NCBI GenBank assembly: GCA_017745195.1
Contig: JAGHZW010000055.1
Location: 1-39,556 of the forward strand
Reading direction: 5' to 3'
DNA length: 39,556 nt
Source of the DNA: Pseudoxanthomonas sp.
Lineage (GTDB): Bacteria > Pseudomonadota > Gammaproteobacteria > Xanthomonadales > Xanthomonadaceae
Shown piece by piece: positions 35,423 through 39,556 of this stretch. The notes under the pieces were generated by a model. The model saw only the letters and a list, made by a program, of their open reading frames with translations. It was not told where the DNA came from and searched no databases. How positions within the stretch are numbered: position 1 is the stretch's first letter; the number at the start of each line of letters is the position of its first letter. The position numbers and the translations under genes are program-made.

Positions 35423-36217
35423 ATGGATGCATCCGTTCTCGAACGTTTCGCCGGCGTCGACCGGCTGTACGGCCGTGGTTCCGTGGCATGGCTTTCGACA
35501 CGGCGCGTGGCCGTGGTCGGCCTGGGCGGCGTCGGCTCGTGGGTGGTCGAGGCGCTGGCGCGCTCGGCGGTCGGTGCGATCGAACTGATCGATGCCGACG
35601 ACCTGTGCGTGTCCAACACCAACCGCCAGCTGCCAGCGATCGCGGGCCAGTACGGCCGCAACAAGGCCGAGGCGATGGCCGAGCGTTGTCGCGCCATCAA
35701 CCCGGCGATCGACGCACGGGCGGTGCCGGCGTTCCTCACCGGTGGCAACCTCGAGGAACTGCTCGGCGGCGGCTTCGACCTGGTGATCGACGCCTGCGAC
35801 AGCTTCCGCACCAAGGTCGAGTCGATCGCCTGGTGCCGGCGGCGCAAGCAGCCGGTGCTTACGGTGGGTTCGGCCGGCGGCCGCATCGACCCGACCCTGG
35901 TCCGCGTGCGCGACCTCTCGCGCACCGAGCACGACGCGATGCTGGCGCTGGTGCGCAAGAAGCTGCGCGGCGAGTTCAATTTCCCGAAGAGCCCGCAGCG
36001 TTATTTCGGCGTGCCGGCGATCTATTCGCTGGAAAACGTCAAGTATCCGCAGCCCGACGGCAGTGTCTGCGGCCTGCGCCCGCAGCTGGGGGGCGACGCG
36101 GCGCTCAAGCTCGACTGCGGCACCGGGCTGGGTGCCGCCACCCACATCACCGGTGCGTTCGCCTTCGCCGCCGCCGGCAAGGCGCTGGAGATGCTGTTGA
36201 AGAAGCGCGAGGCCTAG
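35423..36217 (+). CDS. tcdA: tRNA threonylcarbamoyladenosine dehydratase
   Basis: A 264-residue E1-like ATP-dependent enzyme that converts tRNA t6A37 to its cyclic form. Seen: N-terminal RFAGVDRLYGRGSV, adenylation fold VAVVGLGGVGSWVVEALARS (about 29-48), LIDADDLCVSNTNRQLPA, DACDSFRTKVESIAWCR, VGSAGGRIDPTLVRVRDLSRTEHD and GTGLGAATHITGAFAFAAAG. It lacks the rhodanese or MoeZ additions of other ThiF relatives, and the NTNRQLPA block is typical of TcdA/CsdL. The message is probably leaderless. Its TAG stop and the TAG stop of the convergent tatD share the four-base palindrome CTAG (36214-36217). Confidence 0.93.
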   Translation: MDASVLERFAGVDRLYGRGSVAWLSTRRVAVVGLGGVGSWVVEALARSAVGAIELIDADDLCVSNTNRQLPAIAGQYGRNKAEAMAERCRAINPAIDARAVPAFLTGGNLEELLGGGFDLVIDACDSFRTKVESIAWCRRRKQPVLTVGSAGGRIDPTLVRVRDLSRTEHDAMLALVRKKLRGEFNFPKSPQRYFGVPAIYSLENVKYPQPDGSVCGLRPQLGGDAALKLDCGTGLGAATHITGAFAFAAAGKALEMLLKKREA

Positions 36218-36999
36218 GCCGCGACGGCAGGCAATCCGAACAGCCGTTCGGCATTGGCGGTGGTGGCCGCGGCGACCACCGCCGGATCCTCGGCGCGCAG
36301 TTCGGCCACGACGTGCAGCACGTGGCGCAGCCGCGCCGGCTCGTTGCGCTGGCCACGGATATCCGCATCGGGCTGGTCCGGTGCGTCGGTTTCCAGCAGG
36401 AGGAACTCCAGCGGCATGCCCGCGACCAGCCGCCGCAACCGCTGCGCGCGTTCGTAGCTGAGCGGTCCACCCAGTCCGACCATGAAGCCGAGTTGCCACA
36501 ACTGCCGCGCCTGTTCGGGGCTGCCGGAAAAACTGTGGACCACGCCGCGCAGGTGCGATCCGTCGCCGACGCGGCGTATCGCGGCGATCACCGCGTCGAC
36601 GGCACGGCGCGCGTGCACCACCACGGGCAGCCCGTGTTCGCGCGCCAGCCGCAGCTGGCCATCGAAATAGCGGGACTGCTCGGTCCGGTCGAGCCCGTCG
36701 ACGAAAAAATCCAGCCCGCACTCGCCGATCGCCAGCGGGCGTTCGCGTGCGATCCAGCCGGCGAGTTCGTCCAGGTGCGCGGGCAGGTGTTCGGCCAGGA
36801 AGGTCGGGTGCAATCCATAGGCCGGGTACAGCCCGGGAGTGGCGCGGCAGACCTCGCGCAGTTTCGGCCAGCTGGCAGCGGTTACCGCCGGCACCACCTG
36901 CCGGTGGACGCCGGCGGCGCGGGCGCGGGCGATGACCTGCTCGCGGTCGGCGTCGAACTCCGCCGCATCGAGGTGGCAGTGGCTGTCGACGAGCTGCAT
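36214..36999 (-). CDS. TatD family metal-dependent DNase
   Basis: A 261-residue cytoplasmic hydrolase of the amidohydrolase-like TatD family, implicated in DNA repair and degradation. Metal and catalytic residues: DSHCHLD (His7, His9), AIGECGLDFF (Glu), VVVHARR (His), VVHSFSG (His) and LETDAPD (Asp). The final NAERLFGLP is the usual family end (N..rlF.l). ATG 36999 (MQLVDSHCH) gives the typical N-terminus; the ribosome site is poor. It is 13 bases downstream of the small membrane-protein gene and ends inside the shared CTAG with tcdA. Confidence 0.92.
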   Translation of the reverse strand: MQLVDSHCHLDAAEFDADREQVIARARAAGVHRQVVPAVTAASWPKLREVCRATPGLYPAYGLHPTFLAEHLPAHLDELAGWIARERPLAIGECGLDFFVDGLDRTEQSRYFDGQLRLAREHGLPVVVHARRAVDAVIAAIRRVGDGSHLRGVVHSFSGSPEQARQLWQLGFMVGLGGPLSYERAQRLRRLVAGMPLEFLLLETDAPDQPDADIRGQRNEPARLRHVLHVVAELRAEDPAVVAAATTANAERLFGLPAVAA

Positions 37000-37012
37000 G
37001 CCGGCGGTGATG

Positions 37013-37231
37013 TCAGTGCCGGGTATGGTCGGGCAGCGGCGGCGGATCCTTGCGTCGCTTCCAGTTGGCCAGCAGCAGGGTGCCCAGGCCGAACACGATT
37101 TCGTCGACGAACGGGATCGGGTCGGGCAACAGGATGCTGACCACGAAGGCCACGGCGGTGACCTTGAACAGGGTCGGGAACCGCAGGCCGCGCGCCCATT
37201 GCAGGAACGGCAGCAGCAGGGGGCTGGGCAT
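37013..37231 (-). CDS. Small membrane protein (DUF6116-like)
   Basis: A 72-residue protein with two hydrophobic parts: FKVTAVAFVVSILLPDPIPF and DEIVFGLGTLLLANW, separated by a Pro/Asp turn, and a basic/proline-rich tail (KRRKDPPPLP). The compact two-segment layout with LPDPIPFVDE resembles a small uncharacterised family seen in xanthomonads (I recall it as DUF6116, not certain). ATG 37231 has no strong ribosome site. It lies just upstream of tatD on the same strand, so the two are likely co-transcribed. It is divergent from the glycine-zipper gene. Confidence 0.65.
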   Translation of the reverse strand: MPSPLLLPFLQWARGLRFPTLFKVTAVAFVVSILLPDPIPFVDEIVFGLGTLLLANWKRRKDPPPLPDHTRH

Positions 37232-37385
37232 CGGGCGGCTCGCTCGGGTGATGTGTGAAAACTATCACGGCTACAACATGTGCAAGGCTTCAATGCCGTC
37301 GCGGCTGTTCCGGTTCCTGTTCAGGTTTGCCATGATGGAATCCGCATCGAACGCCGCGGGACTCGCCCGCGAGGGAGCCAAGACC

Positions 37386-38204
37386 ATGAAGCAAGCCACT
37401 ACCGTATTGATCGCTGCCGGTGCCCTGCTGGTCGGAGGCATCGCGACTGCGGCCTACATGAACAATCGGGACAAGCAGCCGGAAGCGATCGTCGCGCCGG
37501 CCGATCCGGCGCTGGCCGACGACGATGCCGCTACCGCGGCCGGCGACGAACTGCAGGCCGGCGCGCTGCAGTACGCCGAGATCGTCAAGGTCGAGCCGGT
37601 GACCCAGAAGGAGAAGGTCTACGCCACCGTGATCGGCACCGAGCCGGTGCGCGAGACCACCCAGACCACCGTGCCCAAGGAAGTGTGCGAGGACGTGGTG
37701 GTCGAGGAACGCCTGCCGGAGAAGGACGGCAATGTCGGCGGCACCGTCGCCGGCGCCGTGATCGGTGGCCTGCTCGGCAACCAGGTCGGCGGCGGCAGCG
37801 GCAAGAAGGTCGCGACCGCGGCCGGTGCCGTGGCTGGCGGCGTGATCGGCAACCAGGTCGACAAGCGCCATGTCGGTGGCAAGGTCGTGAGCCGGACCGA
37901 GCGCCAGTGCCACACCGAGAACGCGGTGTCCGAGTCCAGCAAGGTGACCGGCTACAACGTGACCTACCGCAATGCCGACGGCACCACCGGCACCATGCGC
38001 ATGGCCAGCAAGCCGGGCAGCCGGGTGGCGATGGGCGACAGCGACAAGGTCACCGGGTATGACGTGACCTACCGCTACAACGACCAGGAAGGCACGCTGC
38101 GCATGGACCAGAAGCCGGATACCGACCGCCTGCCGGTGGTGGACGGCAAGATCGTCACCTCCACCGCGGTGGTCGAAGTGCCGGAAGGCGCTACCCGCCA
38201 GTAA
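37386..38204 (+). CDS. Glycine-zipper 2TM domain membrane protein with duplicated C-terminal repeat
   Basis: A 272-residue envelope protein. The N-terminus is a hydrophobic signal or anchor (MKQATTVLIAAGALLVGGIATAAY). An acidic Ala-rich linker, then YAEIVKVEPVTQKEKVYATV, PKEVCEDVVVEERLPEKDG and the glycine-zipper segment GGTVAGAVIGGLLGNQVGGG / AAGAVAGGVIGNQVDK. The C-terminal part has two copies of a KVTGY-N/D-VTYR...GT-M/L-RM..KPG unit (about 205-255), an internal duplication. Family members bridge or stabilise the outer membrane. ATG 37386 is preferred; the frame is open further upstream but without similarity. A perfect terminator follows. Confidence 0.85.
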   Translation: MKQATTVLIAAGALLVGGIATAAYMNNRDKQPEAIVAPADPALADDDAATAAGDELQAGALQYAEIVKVEPVTQKEKVYATVIGTEPVRETTQTTVPKEVCEDVVVEERLPEKDGNVGGTVAGAVIGGLLGNQVGGGSGKKVATAAGAVAGGVIGNQVDKRHVGGKVVSRTERQCHTENAVSESSKVTGYNVTYRNADGTTGTMRMASKPGSRVAMGDSDKVTGYDVTYRYNDQEGTLRMDQKPDTDRLPVVDGKIVTSTAVVEVPEGATRQ

Positions 38205-38225
38205 CCGCAGTCCTGTCCCGCGGAA

Positions 38226-38257
38226 GAAAGGCCGGCCCAGCGCCGGCCTTTCTTTTT
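38226..38257 (+). terminator. Intrinsic terminator after the glycine-zipper gene
   Basis: GAAAGGCCGGC, loop CCAGC, GCCGGCCTTTC: an 11-base-pair perfect stem followed by five T (38253-38257), 21 bases after the stop codon. Confidence 0.92.
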
Positions 38258-38280
38258 CCGGGCCGATCTCAGGGCTGATC

Positions 38281-38318
38281 TTTGTCGGGCTGGCTTTGTC
38301 GGGCTGGCTTTGTCGGGC
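38281..38318. repeat. 14-base tandem repeat, 2.7 copies
   Basis: TTTGTCGGGCTGGC occurs at 38281-38294 and 38295-38308, followed by a partial copy TTTGTCGGGC at 38309-38318. It lies between the terminator and the gcdH promoter region and is not coding. Confidence 0.9.
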
Positions 38319-38361
38319 GATTTATTGCGCTGCGCATTGCCCATCCCTCGGGTGGGGTCGA

Positions 38362-38367
38362 TACAAT
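38362..38367 (+). promoter_or_regulatory. Candidate -10 box of gcdH
   Basis: TACAAT (38362-38367) matches the -10 consensus at 5 of 6. The best -35 (TTGCCC, 38337-38342) is 19 bases away, longer than ideal. The leader to ATG 38401 would be about 25 bases. Confidence 0.4.
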
Positions 38368-38400
38368 CGCAACCATCCCGTCAGCGAGACCGTATCCACC

Positions 38401-39556
38401 ATGGCCCTGTCCCCGTATGACCTGTTCGACGTGCGTTCCCTGCTCAGCGACGAGGAGCGTGCCGTCCAGGACGCGGTGGCGCGGTTCACCGACGAACGGG
38501 TGATTCCGATCATCGGCGACTGCTTCGACCAGGGCCGGTTCCCCAAAGAACTGGTGGCGGAAGTGGCCTCGCTCGGCCTGCTGGGTTCCTCGCTGCCCGA
38601 GGAATACGGCTGCGCCGGCCTCAACGCGGTCAGCTACGGGCTGATCTGCCAGGAACTGGAACGCGGCGACAGCGGCCTGCGCAGCTTCGTCAGCGTCCAG
38701 TCCTCGCTGTGCATGTACCCGATCTTCGCCTATGGCAGCGAGGAGCAGCGCCGCCGCTGGCTGCCGGACATGGCCGCAGGCAAGGTGATCGGCTGCTTCG
38801 GCCTGACCGAGCCGCATGGCGGCTCGGACCCGGCCAACATGAAGACCCACGCGCGCAAGGACGGCGGCGACTGGGTGATCAACGGCTCCAAGATGTGGAT
38901 CACCAACGGCAACCTGGCCGACATTGCCATCGTCTGGGCGCAGACCGACGAGGGCATCCAGGGCTTCGTCGTCGAGAAGGACACGCCCGGATTCACCGCC
39001 CAGGAAATCAAGCACAAGATGAGCCTGCGCGCGTCGGTGACCTCGTCGCTGTTCTTCGACAACGTGCGGGTGCCCGATTCCAGCCGCCTGCCGAACGTGA
39101 AGGGCCTCAAGGGCCCGCTGGGCTGCCTGACCCAGGCCCGCTACGGCATCACCTGGGGCCCGGTCGGTGCGGCGATCGCCTGCCTGGACGAGGTGCTGGG
39201 CTATACCAAGGAGCGGATCCTGTTCGGACGCCCGGTCGCGGCCACGCAGAGCGCGCAGCTGAAGATGGCCGACATGGCCCGCCGGATCACCCTGGCGCAG
39301 CTGCTGGTGTTGCAGCTGGGCCGCCTCAAGGACGCAGGCACGATGCAGCCGCAGCAGGTCTCGCTGGCCAAGTGGAACAACTGCCGCATGGCCATCGACA
39401 TCGCCCGCGAATGCCGCGACCTGCTCGGCGGCGCCGGCATCACCACCGAGCATGCGGCGATCCGCCACGCGCTGAACCTGGAGTCGGTGATCACCTACGA
39501 GGGCACCGAGACCGTGCACCAGCTGGTGATCGGCCGCGAGCTGACCGGGATCAACG
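38401..39556 (+). CDS. gcdH: Glutaryl-CoA dehydrogenase, 3' end beyond the window
   Basis: The frame begins at ATG 38401 (MALSPYDLFDVRSLLSDEE) and is open to the last base (385 codons), so only a few residues are missing. It is an FAD enzyme that oxidises and decarboxylates glutaryl-CoA to crotonyl-CoA in lysine and tryptophan breakdown. Seen: IGCFGLTEPHGGSDPANMKT and WITNGNLADIAIVWA (FAD/substrate loops), RASVTSSLFFDNVRVP, a RYGITWGPVGAAIACLDEVL helix and the end block LLGGAGITTEHAAIRHALNLES then TYEGT with catalytic Glu367, matching mitochondrial GCDH rather than short-chain acyl-CoA dehydrogenases. The start has no clear ribosome site. Confidence 0.93.
   Translation, partial: MALSPYDLFDVRSLLSDEERAVQDAVARFTDERVIPIIGDCFDQGRFPKELVAEVASLGLLGSSLPEEYGCAGLNAVSYGLICQELERGDSGLRSFVSVQSSLCMYPIFAYGSEEQRRRWLPDMAAGKVIGCFGLTEPHGGSDPANMKTHARKDGGDWVINGSKMWITNGNLADIAIVWAQTDEGIQGFVVEKDTPGFTAQEIKHKMSLRASVTSSLFFDNVRVPDSSRLPNVKGLKGPLGCLTQARYGITWGPVGAAIACLDEVLGYTKERILFGRPVAATQSAQLKMADMARRITLAQLLVLQLGRLKDAGTMQPQQVSLAKWNNCRMAIDIARECRDLLGGAGITTEHAAIRHALNLESVITYEGTETVHQLVIGRELTGIN

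Overview
The window is a GC-rich, gene-dense stretch of gammaproteobacterial chromosome, most probably from the Lysobacteraceae/Xanthomonadaceae (Lysobacter, Luteimonas, Pseudoxanthomonas or Xanthomonas type). The evidence is the protein character of CarAB, GreA, SlyX, RecJ and both fumarases, a large TonB-dependent receptor of the Xanthomonas/Caulobacter class, and several promoters with a TANNNT -10 box almost touching the start codon. I see no rRNA, tRNA, insertion sequence, prophage or CRISPR array. Both ends cut genes: fumC on the left and a glutaryl-CoA dehydrogenase on the right.

Layout. (1) 1-290: the fumC tail. (2) 287-5344, minus strand: an eight-gene operon (small membrane protein, YtrA-type GntR repressor, ABC ATPase, ABC permease, GSGD-repeat DUF4097-like protein, two DUF2884/YggN-like paralogues, PspC-domain protein). 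One near-consensus sigma-70 promoter serves it, and its -10 box lies inside a palindrome of the form GGTG-N16-CACC. This is the most interesting system in the window. (3) 5466-9421, plus: exported glutathione peroxidase, FKBP isomerase with a doubled N-terminal domain, UDP-glucose dehydrogenase, SlyX and a DUF2058 protein. (4) 9508-19937, plus: dapB, then carA / S9 peptidase / carB / greA / unknown gene / recJ with very tight spacing. (5) 19938-20546: the only long non-coding stretch, holding a cluster of CGTTG/CAACG half-sites upstream of a TonB-dependent receptor (20547-23441). (6) 23528-27802: a TPR-GGDEF diguanylate cyclase, a membrane acyltransferase and a divergent LytTR regulator. (7) 27831-29224, minus: an ECF41-type sigma factor coupled to a carboxymuconolactone-decarboxylase/AhpD-like gene, with an apparent ECF41 promoter (TGTCACA-N16-CGTC) in front. 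(8) 29321-31605, plus: class I fumarase and a glutathione transferase. (9) 31615-33753, minus: DUF456 membrane protein, outer-membrane phospholipase A, ArsC-like reductase. (10) 33993-38204: cold-shock protein, two glycine-zipper proteins, a membrane-anchored c-type cytochrome-like protein, TcdA, a TatD nuclease and a small membrane protein. (11) 38401 to the end: gcdH.

Themes. Much of the window concerns the cell envelope: an ABC/PspC/DUF4097 stress-type operon, periplasmic peroxidase and isomerase, TonB receptor, PldA and glycine-zipper proteins. It is interleaved with core metabolism (pyrimidine/arginine precursor synthesis, lysine/peptidoglycan precursor synthesis, TCA cycle) and DNA/RNA maintenance (RecJ, GreA, TcdA, TatD). 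Gene neighbours often overlap by 1-4 bases, and two convergent pairs share overlapping stop codons.
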